In this document: positions 1 through 9,118 of the stretch, one piece after another | Layout: every line of letters starts with the position of its first letter | Numbering within the stretch: position 1 is the first letter of the stretch | Origin: Atherix ibis | Taxonomy: Eukaryota > Arthropoda > Insecta > Diptera > Athericidae | Length of the DNA stretch: 64,000 nt | NCBI GenBank assembly: GCA_958298945.1 | Contig: OY282606.1 | Coordinates: 27,563,740 to 27,627,739 of the forward strand | Direction of reading: 5' to 3' | The notes under the pieces: generated by a model | The model's database searches: none | Seen by the model: the letters and a program-made list of their open reading frames with translations, nothing else | What the model was told of the DNA's origin: nothing | Translations under genes and position numbers: made by a program

Positions 1-295
1 TGCCAGATTGTTTTAAATATTAATAATTCAAAAATAGAAAATTAAAAAATAATTTTTTTAAAACAAAAAAAAAAACGGTACAGCCGATTTTATTTGGATC
101 GACAGACTTTTTATTCTGATAAAAGGAATTATGTCAAAAACAAAATCCAAACCAAAAAAATATTTATGTTTTGTTAAAAATTTTGCTTGTATTACGATAA
201 TTTGCCTATCATAAATTTTACATAAAAAAAATAAGAAGAATTTTACAAAAAAGAAAAAAAAAACCAAAAACCAAAAATTAAAAAACGAAACGACT
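1..295. other. AT-rich stretch without a recognisable gene
   Basis: Low-complexity A/T-rich DNA with poly(A) and poly(T) runs. The single open frame on the - strand is rich in Phe/Leu/Ile from poly(T) and looks like chance. By position it would be intron downstream of the - strand exon that starts at 790. Confidence 0.4.
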
Positions 296-790
296 TCAAA
301 TTTTTTGATAAAAAAAATAAATAATAATAAAAAGCCACCTACAATAATAGTTAACCCAATCACGTTCGCATTTATTAAAGCCATCACCATCAAAACGATT
401 ATTCGCAATACCAAATTTAGCTATTTGGTCAGTTCCATTACTTTCTTCCGTGGTCGACTTCTTTCCGGCACCATCTTGTATCTCAAGATCCTGTAGCTCT
501 TTAAGACACAGCCATTCCCCATCAACAGAGACACGAAAATTGCACAAATATATTGTGTCCTGTACACCGCCAGCCATATCCTCGGTATTGTTGGCATGTT
601 GGGGCTTCGGTAATGATATCAAAGTGGAACTGTTGTTCACATGCATCAGGCTATTATTGCCATTACTGCCATGGCGGCCACGTAAACTGCTGCTGCCGCA
701 GCCACTTCCATTATAGCTGCTCATTGGATTCGTAATACCAACACCGTTTATACTATGATTATTGGGTGATCCACTTCCGAGGGCTCGCAT
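296..790 (-). CDS. Probable first coding exon of an unidentified gene (partial)
   Basis: An open frame on the - strand starts at 790 with MRALGSGSPNNHS. The first 60 residues are rich in Ser, Gly and Asn, as in many dipteran N-termini. A block near residues 75-105 (TIYLCNFRVSVDGEWLCLKE) looks like a conserved folded motif and is much less AT-biased than the surroundings. An acidic, Lys/Thr/Glu-rich tail follows. Frame, composition and GC content support coding. The last residues (RWLFIIIYFFYQKI) look intronic, so the true exon should end earlier, probably between 330 and 410. I see no strong GTAAGT-type donor; weak candidates are GTATTG, GTGATT and GTGGCT. About 22 A residues directly precede the ATG. 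I do not recognise the protein and assign no function. Later exons would lie left of the window. Confidence 0.55.
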   Translation of the reverse strand: MRALGSGSPNNHSINGVGITNPMSSYNGSGCGSSSLRGRHGSNGNNSLMHVNNSSTLISLPKPQHANNTEDMAGGVQDTIYLCNFRVSVDGEWLCLKELQDLEIQDGAGKKSTTEESNGTDQIAKFGIANNRFDGDGFNKCERDWVNYYCRWLFIIIYFFYQKI

Positions 791-1710
791 TTTTTTTTTT
801 TTTTTTTTTTTAATTTAAATCGTCAATTACTGTTGAAGAAGAAAAATTTCCACCGATTATGAATCATTCGACAAAAATCGTCGTCATGACATTCGAAAAT
901 ATTTTTTGGCCAATAATAAAAGCGAATTTCTCTTCGCTGTTTTAATATAATTTTCTCGAAAGTTTTAATTATTATTATTTTTTTTTTGTGTTTTGGGTAA
1001 AATTATTCTTCTAATCAATTAATTACCGTTTTTATTGAAGATCGTACATTGACTTTACACAATATTATATATTTTTGTTGTTGGTTCTTTTATAATTATA
1101 ATTTTTGTTTAATGCATAATATCAATTCGAGATTTTTCGAAAACAAAAAAGAAATAAATTCAATTGAATAAGATTCACTTGATGAAAACCATACAAGTGT
1201 GCAAAATCAATAATATCTCGCACTGTTTTGGTGCGGTTGGTTTTCGTCGTTCTTTGTGTTTTCAAGGAATTGTCGTTTCTCTCTGGGAGCTTTCCTACTT
1301 GAATACGAAACTATTATTTTGCACTGTTCAATTATTGACACAAGTTCAATATTATGCACTGCCACTTAAAATGCACATCCTCGACTGAGTGAGTTGATAT
1401 TTTCTGACTTTTTGGGGAATTTTTCCCAATATGGTAAAATGCGAATTTTCTTCAGCTATAAACTCAACCAGCACAATTTCACTTTGCTCAGAGACGTCAT
1501 ATTTTTTATCGATTTTTTCCCGTCAACTTAGCCGAACGACTTCTTTACGAACACTAGTACACAATAAGGGTGGGTGCGAAATTCGTGGGACTGTCACGCT
1601 TCTTGTACACTTTTGCCCGAAGAACTCAGAACTGAACTCTGACCAACCAACTACCCCCGCAAAGTCCAAACAAGCAGCTGGTACTTCGGCTATTTAAAGA
1701 ATATATAGCG
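791..1710 (-). promoter_or_regulatory. Putative 5' leader and promoter region of the exon at 790
   Basis: Reading leftwards this stretch leads into the start codon at 790. It opens with an A22 tract (790-811 as T on +). Positions 1430-1700 are richer in GC than the flanks and include a TATATAT/TTTAAATAG cluster near 1691-1709, with a TCAGTT initiator-like word about 60-70 bases further on. The spacing is wrong for a standard TATA/Inr pair, so the start site is unresolved. The open frames here encode nothing recognisable. Confidence 0.25.
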
Positions 1711-2180
1711 TTTGTTTATATGTATTAGTTAGTAAGGGAGAGAATGTTTTTCCGCCACGCATGATTTTGAAACTGTTCGGGGGGCGCCCGCCATTCACTA
1801 TACCCTTAATGACCATTGTTCTCCGGGGTTAATATGCTTAATACGAAACACAAAACATAAATACGATTTTCATTCAGAACTCTAGACTCACTATACTGTA
1901 TGTACTCTATCTAAATTGGAAATATTTATTTATTTATTTATTTATTTTTTTCCATAAAAATATACAACTTTTTTGGTTTCTTTAAAGGAACACATTTACA
2001 CATTTTTGTTGCTATAAAAGAATTTTTTTAAAGAGAAAAAAAGCCGGTAAGAAATTTATTTTGTTAGTTTGTTTTTTTTTTGCCCACAAAAATAAATGGA
2101 AATTTTTAAAAATTTTAATAAGATTTTAAATTGTGTTCCGTAGATTCTGTCGTCATTTTTGCAAAAAACTATTGTTAAAA
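1711..2180. repeat. AT-rich spacer with a (TTTA)n microsatellite
   Basis: A TTTA tetranucleotide run of about six units lies near 1924-1948. The rest is low-complexity AT-rich DNA with no gene seen. Confidence 0.5.
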
Positions 2181-2184
2181 AAAG

Positions 2185-2965
2185 TTTCGGACCATTTTTG
2201 ACGTGTGCGATGGTGCATTGTTGTGGAGGAAAATCAACTTGTCATGTCTTTGTTGATAATCCGTACTTTTTTCACGCAGAGCACGGTGCAATTTGATCAG
2301 TTGTTGGTGGTAGCGGTGGGCATTGACAATTTCACCAGGTTACAACATCTCATAGTAGACGATACCCTTCTGATCCCACCAAACGCACAGCATCGTCTTC
2401 CGTCCGAAGCGATTTGGTCTTGGGGAAGATGTTAATGGTTAGCCGGGATCAACCCACGATTTCTTGCGTTTAGGATTCTCGAAATATATACACTTTTCAT
2501 CGCCTATCACAATCCGATGCAGGAACTACTTTCTTTTTTGTCTGGCGAGCAAGATTTCGCATGTGTTTTGGCGTCGTTCCATCTGCCTATCGTTCAATTC
2601 ATGCAGCACCCATTTTCCGATCTTTTCAATCTCCCCCATGGCACGCAGACGCATGGAAATGGCTGGTTGAGTAACACCCAATTGCTCCGCGAACATTTTT
2701 AGCGATTGGGTATCGTCTTCGTCCAAAAGAGCCTGCAATTGATGGTCTTCAACCTTCCTAGGCCGATTTTCACTTTCTTATCCCACAAGCCAAATTTGCC
2801 GCATTTGAACCGACGAAACCAATTTCGGCACATTGTTTCCGATAAAGCACTGTCATCATAGGCCTCCATAAGCATTCAATGCGATTCGGCAGCCGATTTC
2901 TTCAAATTGAAGCAGAAAAGCAGAGCTTCCCGCATATTCTCTTTTTATGGCACAAAAGTAGACAT
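2185..2965 (-). pseudogene. Degenerate mariner transposase
   Basis: Read on - from about 2965, the frames give MREALLFCFNLKKSAAESHR, then the second helix-turn-helix (DTQSLKMFAEQLGVTQPAIS), then HELNDRQMERRQNTCEILLA, GDEKCIYFENPKRKKSWVDPG, TMLCVWWDQKGIVYYEM and finally LHNNAPSHTSKMVRNFF. These are the ordered landmarks of a mariner (DD34D) transposase. The first catalytic Asp survives in GDEKC; the second, normally in HDNAP, reads HNNAP. There are stops after WVDPG and after YYEM and frame changes near the N-terminus. The C-terminal catalytic segment (PYSPDLAPSD) is missing. It is inactive. The P-like element begins about 90 bases beyond its N-terminal end. Confidence 0.88.
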
Positions 2966-3059
2966 GATTATCAAAGGAAAAATGTATGTTCTTGTACGAA
3001 ATTGTTGACAATGTGCACTGATTAATGTTGACAGATGTCAAACTCATAAAAAAAAGTAT

Positions 3060-3067
3060 GGCGTACC
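3060..3067. repeat. 8-bp target-site duplication, left copy
   Basis: GGCGTACC directly precedes the left inverted repeat and is repeated exactly at 4528-4535 after the right one. It is GG...CC symmetric, reminiscent of the palindromic preference of P-element targets. Confidence 0.8.
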
Positions 3068-4527
3068 CTTAGATTAAAGAATACCTGGATAGGCCCTTAC
3101 CGTATATGTATACGCAATTTTGTGTACAAATATTTACTAGGGTGATATGACTGTCAACAATTTTTTATGTAGACATAACACCCACTGCCATCTATGTGTC
3201 GTAATGGAAATTTATTTAATTGCAAAAGCATAATTTATATTTATTTTAATTCACTTACTGGAAACAAAAATACAATTTAACTACAACGATAGTTCATTTT
3301 TATTTTTTGTACAATCTTTTGATACGAAATGGAATTCTATTTTAGGTTTATTATACATTTCGTAAATATCAATCAAATATAAACCGCCTCAATTTTGTAG
3401 ACTTTCGGAGAGTTTGAAAACTTTAATTCTCGATGAAAGTGGAGACTTGGGGGGTTAGCTTTGTCATTTGTGAATCCGATGTTGACAGTTCAATGTTTAC
3501 CATAAAATAGTACAGTGCCGGTGTATATAAAGTGTGTGTAAGAAAGTTTAAGGGACCGAATTTTTCTGTCTATTTTCCATTGCTGTTTTCATTGTGTTAT
3601 AATAAATAAAGTTTATTCTTCGGTAAGCTTATTATTTAATAAATTTGTTTTGATTGCTCTATTAGACCATATTATAATGCATTTACTAAATAATATTGTT
3701 TTCATTTTTTTTTAAGAATATAAGTTATTAATTATTTTAATAACATTAAATTTTTCATTTTCTATTTTTGTTTAAAGCATTTCTCTTAATGTTGTATACG
3801 ATTAACTTATATATTATCAAGAACTTCATGTATTGTAATGTTCTATGTAATAAATTAAAAAATGCTTTATTTTTTAATTTAATTTAAATGCACAATGCCT
3901 ATTTAAATTACCATTTCCATTCATAAACACACATATATATTATAATTAAGGTTTTTCCATCTATGGTACTTATGCTTGTTTAAGATTAAAATTTTATTTA
4001 ATAAGTTGCGGTGTGGTTTGATTTCAACATAAACAAAATATCACATTTTCTCATTTAATTCATTTTGCATTTTTGAAATTAATTTAAATATGTACACATA
4101 ATTGTTTTCATAAAATTAAATAACTTACAATTCATATTTTTATATACTATTCCCCACATTAAAAATTCTGTTTTAATAAATAATATACAGTGAAATAAAT
4201 AAAATGAAAATACATAATAAATAAATAAATATTTAAAAATAGAATGCTGTGTTTTATTGCATATTTACAAAACTAATTCCATCAAACAAGACCCGCAATA
4301 TTAAAAAATCTGCTTCTTTACGCATACGTCCATGTGTAAATGATAGCACACATGAAAAATGGTTTTAAACGAACCGCTTCAATCGCATACTGAACTTTTA
4401 AATTGGCCCCCAATGATTTACGCCGTTTCTGTTGTATTGCATGTGTGTGCGTTCTATGAATGTATTGCCAACAAAATTTGGACAGAATTTTTGTGTAGAG
4501 GCCTATCCAGTACTTCTTTAATCTAAG
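3068..4527 (+). mobile_element. Non-autonomous P-superfamily-like DNA transposon, complete with TSD
   Basis: The ends form 28-bp terminal inverted repeats with 3 mismatches: CTTAGATTAAAGAATACC... on the left and CTTAGATTAAAGAAGTACTG... as reverse complement on the right, both reaching GGATAGGCC. An identical 8-bp direct repeat GGCGTACC flanks it (3060-3067 and 4528-4535). An 8-bp duplication with TIRs near 30 bp fits P elements, although hAT elements also make 8-bp duplications. The P assignment rests on the related copy at 6354-9118, which carries a THAP-like exon. The interior has no transposase frame. A TATA-like GTATATAAAGTGTG lies at about 3520, followed by a cap-like region. Compared with the related copy it lacks the THAP exon, so it is an internal-deletion derivative. 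Confidence 0.75.
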
Positions 4528-4535
4528 GGCGTACC
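4528..4535. repeat. 8-bp target-site duplication, right copy
   Basis: GGCGTACC is an exact match of 3060-3067 and marks a relatively well-preserved insertion. Confidence 0.8.
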
Positions 4536-5064
4536 CATGGTAGCTTAATACGCTCACTCACGCCATCTATGAACAAACAGCGGATTTAAGCTTATACACC
4601 TGGTATTTATTTAATAATAAAAATATTTTTGATTTTTATAAAAAAATCAAAAAAATTTTGATTTTGTAAGAAAAAAAATAATGGAATTGTAGGTGCGTTC
4701 TCTATTAAAAAATAAACCCAAGAAAATAAATATTAGAATGCCTTCAAAAATAATCCCCTGGAAATAAAATTTTAAGGGATCTCTTTTTAAAAGTGATTTA
4801 TTTAGTTTAACATTAAATTTACTTATTCGTTCGTTCTTGTCATATTTTCGAAATAAAAACTAGCACACAATAACCCAATTTGAATGAAGAATTTTCTACT
4901 AATTTTTTTATAGAGATCAAAATGGTTTTAATTTGGATTGTTTTAATTTAATTTATTTTGAAAATAAAATTTGTTTCTTATTAAAAAAATAGAGTAAAAC
5001 AATATTGAAGACCGCTACAAAAATGCAAATACTATTTTGACATTTATTTCAAGACTTTATTTAA
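4536..5064. other. AT-rich spacer, nothing recognised
   Basis: No frame, motif or repeat end could be supported here. Confidence 0.4.
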
Positions 5065-6190
5065 CATGGTTCAGAATGTTGCCATTTTTGAATGTAACTT
5101 CATAATGCCTCTCTCATAGAAGGTCCCTATTGGTGAAAAACTCGACGAATCTATTTTCATAATCTTCTCTTGATTCCAATTTCTTATCACTAAGGACATT
5201 TTGCAATGATAAAAAAAAGATGGTAATCGCTTGGTGCCAGATCCGGACTATAAGGTGGATGCATCAAAACTTCCCAACCAAGCTCCCGTAGTTTCTGGCG
5301 AGTCCTGATGCAGCACAACACCTTTCCTGTTGGCCTATTTTGGCCGTTTCTGGTCAATCGCTAGCTTCAAATGGTCCAATTATTGAATACGAGGTCTGTT
5401 CAAAAAGTATCGCGAATTTTGAACTTCCGCGGGTTACGTATATTTGATTTTCGATTTTTTTGTGTCGTTATGTTGGTACTTATGTCTCTCACTTATGCCG
5501 ACAAGTTCGGCCATTTTGAATGTTCAGTTAATTTTTGACAGCTGCTTTGCTTGCACGTGTTTTGGTTCTTCTTCGATTTCTGCCCATTCCAAAAAATGGA
5601 TCAAAGAATCTGTTTCGGGAACAAGAAAAAGTCATAGGGGGCCAGATCTGGGGAATACGGTGGCTGCGGCATTATTAGTGTGTTGTTTTTGAGCAAAAAT
5701 GCACGCACAAGCAACGATCAACTTTTTGAACAGACCTCGTATAGTGTTTGGCCATATGGAAACAGCTCATAGTAGATGATTCCATTTTCCAGTCCCGCCA
5801 AATGCACAGCAAAATCTTCTAATCCTGGTTTGACCACCGTTTAAGCCGCTTCACCTCTCTTTTACAACGATTATTTTCGCACAATATTGTCGTATATGAC
5901 ACATTTCTCATCCCCAGTCACTATACGTTTAAGAAATGGGTCGATTTCGTTCCGTTTGGCCAAGGCTTCGCAGATGGAAATTCGATACATCATGTTTTTT
6001 TGCATCAATTCGTGTGGCACCCAAATATCGAGCTCTTTTTGAATCCAGCTTTATACAGATTGTTTAAAACTATTTTGTGGTCGATCTTTAGGTTACTTCG
6101 ATCATTTGCATGATTTTATCGACATTTTCGACGACAAACCTATCTTTACGCCTGGCTTAGAATTTCGTCTTTATAAAAAGTAAAATTCCA
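5065..6190 (-). pseudogene. Degenerate mariner transposase, split by a younger mar-A insertion
   Basis: Read on -, the broken frames give FHLRSLGQTERNRPIS, then TYSDWG*EMCHI (from ...TGDEKW), a block resembling KVLLCVWWDWKG, DHLKLAIDQKRPKW, and then RELGWEVLMHPPYSPDLAPS. The last is the third catalytic region of a DD34D mariner transposase. Stops and indels occur throughout. The coding sequence is interrupted at a TA by the 350-bp element at 5390-5739; the two halves resume in order on either side. This makes the host mariner older than mar-A. Confidence 0.85.
5390..5739. mobile_element. mar-A deletion derivative (350 bp), hybrid-end type
   Basis: The ends are CGAGGTCTGTTCAAAAAGTA on the left and its reverse complement (shortened) on the right, with TA on both sides (5388-5389 and 5740-5741). 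The left arm is the family's 5' end, joined at CCAAAAAATGGATCAAAGAA to a reversed piece of the transposase 3' part (complement of CACCGTATTCCCCAGATC, 'PPYSPDL'). Most of the coding region is gone. It sits inside the older mariner at 5065-6190. Confidence 0.85.
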
Positions 6191-6353
6191 AAATATACCG
6201 AATTTTATCTTTGTTAACTTCCAACTTTTATATCCTATAACGCACAAATGAATTCACAATCAAAAAATTGTAAGAGAATTTTTTTTAGTTGGGAATGTCA
6301 CTTTTCCAAGGAGCACAAATCTGAACTTGTTTGATCAATACTTTACGAGATAT
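6191..6353. other. Spacer between the mariner relic and the P-like element
   Basis: AT-rich, no feature seen. The 8 bases before the P-like end (CGAGATAT) do not recur at 9851, so no target duplication is preserved for that composite. Confidence 0.35.
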
Positions 6354-6804
6354 CTTAGATTAAAGATATTATTGAATTATTGCAAAAGCGGCGAGAAATC
6401 GTAACACTTGCATACTTTTGTGTTCATTTTTTTATATAGACATGTAACCCACTGACATCTAGTTTTTCGTAATAGAAATTTATTGAATTGCAAAAGCACA
6501 ATTTATATTTATTTTAATTCACTTATTCCAAAGAAAAATTACAATTTAAGCACAATGACAGGCAATTTTAATTTTTTGATATGAAATGGCATTGTATTTT
6601 AGATTTATTATTTATTTCGTAAATGTCAAGCCCCTCAATTTTGTAGACTTTCGGAGAATTTTCAAAAACGCCATTTATTATTTTTGGCACTTATCGGAAA
6701 GTACAAGTGAAAGTATGGTTTTTATCTTTTTTGAAATATTTACGAAAAAGTAAGTATTTATACAAATATTTATGTTGATTATTAGGAAGTTTTTATTTCA
6801 GAAA

Positions 6805-6882
6805 ATGAAATGTTTTATAAAAGATTGTTGGTCATACAACGGAATGAGGAAGTCGGAAATTTCTTTTTTTTTGGCAAATTGA
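6805..6882 (+). pseudogene. THAP-type zinc-finger exon remnant of the P-like transposase
   Basis: After a clear acceptor (TTTATTTCAG) an ATG opens MKCFIKDCWSYNGMRKSEIS, then FFLAN and a stop. C3 and C8 are spaced C-x4-C, followed by a basic/Gly stretch and 'ISFF', as at the start of THAP DNA-binding domains, whose next motif (the FP turn and distal C-x2-H) would lie on the next exon. In the inverted copy near 9435-9475 the same exon has a perfect donor (GTAAGTTT) right after the 'ISFF' codons. In this copy the donor is mutated (GCAAATTG). The THAP assignment is my inference from this short N-terminal match. Confidence 0.5.
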
Positions 6883-7162
6883 CATCCTCATTTTTACTAG
6901 AGAAATTAATAAAAATTTAGTTTTATAATGCGTTTAAATGGCTTTTAATGATTTATTTGGTCCAAAAAGTGGTTAAAAAGTGAAAAGTTCATCATTGAAT
7001 AAATGTAAACAAATGTGATGTTGACAGTTCAATGTTTACCAGAAAATAGTTCAGTGCAGGCGTACGTAAAGTGTGTGTAAAAAAAATTTAAGGGAAATTA
7101 AGTGTAGATGGGTTAAATAAATATTTTAAGTGATCATGATTATTTTTGTTTACTAGGCTTTA

Positions 7163-7340
7163 TTGTTTTTAAGTTGCGAGGACGGTGTTTCAGCTTTAGA
7201 AGGAGAATTCACATCAAACTATTTGATAGCATACAAGTCCTTTGACTTCTCAAAGTACCCTTTTGAAAGTGTTGTACAAATTTACCGGGGTGCTGAAAAA
7301 CAAATCCGACAGCAGGTGGTGCGTTTAAATTACCATTTCA
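7163..7340 (+). pseudogene. Possible later coding exon remnant of the P-like element
   Basis: An open frame reads SCEDGVSALEGEFTSNYLIA, then a stretch with SFDFSKYPFESVVQIYRGAE and IRQQVV. It is less AT-biased than its surroundings, has a balanced residue composition and lies inside the P-like element between its THAP exon and 3' end. I cannot align it confidently to a known transposase domain. It is absent from the shorter copy at 3068-4527, as expected for coding sequence lost by internal deletion. Confidence 0.35.
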
Positions 7341-7361
7341 AATCCCAAACACACATTTATA

Positions 7362-7875
7362 TTGGGTTGTCCGGGAAGTAATTTCGTTTTTTCCGAACAG
7401 AGGACTTAATTATATTTTTTAACAACCAAATTCATACTTAAGCCACATAATCATATGTATTTTGACAGGAGAAATAGCATGGCTTGCTTCGATTAATTCT
7501 GCACAGTAGTTTTTCGCGGATAACCTTTTATATTGGGTTGTCCGGGAAGTAATTTCGTTTTTTCCCAACAGAGGACTTAATTGTAATTTTTCACAACCAA
7601 CTTCACACTTAAGCCGCATAATCATATGTATTTTGACAGGAGAAATAGCATGGCTTGCTTCGATTAATTCTGCACAGTAGTTTTTCGTGGATACCCTTTT
7701 ATATTGGGTTGTCCGGGAAGTAATTTCGTTTTTTCCCAACAGAGGACTTAATTGTAATTTTTCACAACCAACTTCACACTTAAGCCGCATAATCATATAT
7801 ATTTTGACAGGAGAAATAGCATGGCTTGCTTCGATTAATTCTGCACAGTAGTTTTTCGTTGATACCCTTTTAAAT
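7362..7875 (+). repeat. Three tandem 171-bp copies of a mariner terminal region
   Basis: The element end TTGGGTTGTCCGGGAAGTAA starts at 7362, 7533 and 7704. Each copy continues identically in layout (AACAGAGGACTTAATT, then TTTTGACAGGAGAAATAGCA, then GCACAGTAGTTTTTCG) with only a few substitutions. The exact 171-bp spacing shows tandem duplication rather than separate insertions. Confidence 0.9.
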
Positions 7876-8520
7876 ATGGAAAGTAAAAAACAGCATTTTC
7901 GGCATATTTTAATTTTTTGCTATAGAAAATATAAAACTGCTGTTCAAGCAAGAAAAAATTATCCAATATGTATGGAGAAGATATGTTAAGTGAGGACCTG
8001 TGCCAAAACTGGTTTGCAAAATTTTAATCAGGCAATTTTGTTCTCGAAGATGCACCACGTTCTGAAAGGCCAGTTCAAGCTGATGAAGACACAATAGAGG
8101 CATTAATGGATGCAAACCGGCGAATAACAACTCGTGAGATCACTGAAAGATTAAATTTATCATGATCATTTGAAACGGCTAAGTTTTATCTCAAAGCTCG
8201 GCATATGAGCTCCTCATCATCTTACAGAAAAAAATTTGTGCTGTCGCATTGACATTTGTGATTTGCTTCTCAAACGCCAAGAAAATAATCCATTTTTGAA
8301 GTGTATCATCACTGGGGACAAGAAATGGGTTGTCTACAACAATTTTAAGCGCAAAAGTTCCTGAGTATAAAAGATGAACCGGTTCAAAGCACTTCGAAAG
8401 CCAATATTCATCAAAAAAATATATCATTATGCTATCTGTTTGGTGGGATTTGTTTCGGTTTCTATAAAATTGTTTAGACGGTAAAACGTTCAATTCAAAT
8501 GAGGAGGTCAAAAATATATA
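7876..8520 (+). pseudogene. Degenerate mariner transposase
   Basis: The frame starts MESKKQHFRHILIFCYRKYK, passes GEDMLSEDLCQNWFAKF and ERPVQADEDTIEALMDANRR, then ITTREITERLNLS before a stop. Frame changes follow, with matches to LSVWWDLFRFL and a short C-terminal FNSNEEVKNI. This is a mariner N-terminal helix-turn-helix region followed by a broken catalytic domain. The second and third catalytic segments are deleted. Not functional. Confidence 0.85.
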
Positions 8521-9118
8521 AATGAAGGAAATATTAATTCACTATAAGACTGGACAATATTTAAATGAAGAAAATATTAATTCAATATAAGAAAATCGTT
8601 CATCATTTTTATTTAAAAAACGAAATTACTTTCCGGACAACCCAATATTATAATGATTCTTTTAATATATACAAATGATTGTTTTAACATTAAAATTTAT
8701 ATTTACTAAGTTGCGGTGTTTGTTTTAATTTCACATAATATGAAAAATGGATTGTTTCTTTTTAATTTCAACATTTGAAGAATAAAATCAAATAACTTCC
8801 ACTTTATATTTTTATATGCTCTTCAACTTTATAATTTTGTGTTAATAAATAATATATAGTGAAATAAATATAAATAAATATTTTAAAATATAATACTGTA
8901 TTTTATTGCAAATTTTTAAAACTAATTCTATCAAACAACAGAATCGGCAATATTAAAAAATCTATTTGTTGAACCGCTTCAATCGCATACTAAAATTTAA
9001 AATTGGCCCCCACTAATTTACGCCGTTTCTGTTATTTTGTATGTGTGTGCGTTCTTAAGAATGTATTGCCAATAAAATTTGGACACAATTTTTGTGTAGA
9101 GGCCGAAAGCACAAATGC

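Larger units (their letters stand above)
7362..8645 (+). mobile_element. Mariner element with triplicated left end
   Basis: Terminal repeats TTGGGTTGTCCGGGAAGTAA on the left and the reverse complement (TTACTTTCCGGACAACCCAA) on the right are bordered by TA (7360-7361 and 8646-8647). It inserted in the P-like element between CACACATTTA and TTATAATG. The 171-bp 5' terminal unit occurs three times in tandem before the transposase start at 7876. The coding part is decayed and shortened at its 3' half. Confidence 0.88.
6354..9118 (+). mobile_element. P-superfamily-like transposon with THAP exon remnant, interrupted by a mariner
   Basis: The left end starts CTTAGATTAAAG, but the inner part of the TIR is deleted. 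The following sequence (GCAAAAGCGGCGAGAAATCG, then ACCCACTGACATCTAG) matches the other copies. It carries a 5' intron (GTAAGTATTTATAC to TTTATTTCAG), a THAP-like exon at 6805-6880 and then the same segment (GTTCAATGTTTACC) seen in 3068-4527. A mariner inserted at 7362-8645, and the family's 3' half resumes at 8648 through TTTGTGTAGAGGCC near 9110. The right TIR is lost and replaced by the start of an inverted second copy (9119-9850). Confidence 0.7.

Noticed and set aside
58..414. 118-codon - strand frame
   Set aside because: Leu/Phe/Ile/Lys-rich translation of poly(A/T) DNA with no motif; overlaps the better-supported 790 exon.
553..735. + strand frames opposite the 790 exon
   Set aside because: They are complements of the - strand coding exon and have no independent support.
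3068..4527. Assignment of the CTTAGATTAAAG family to hAT
   Set aside because: hAT also makes 8-bp duplications, but its short TIRs usually start CAG/CAA. The ~28-bp TIR and THAP-like exon favour the P superfamily; kept open as the main alternative.
7419..7796. 125-codon - strand frame with internally repeated sequence
   Set aside because: The protein repeat is simply the 171-bp tandem mariner end read on the wrong strand; the period is a multiple of 3, which keeps the frame open.
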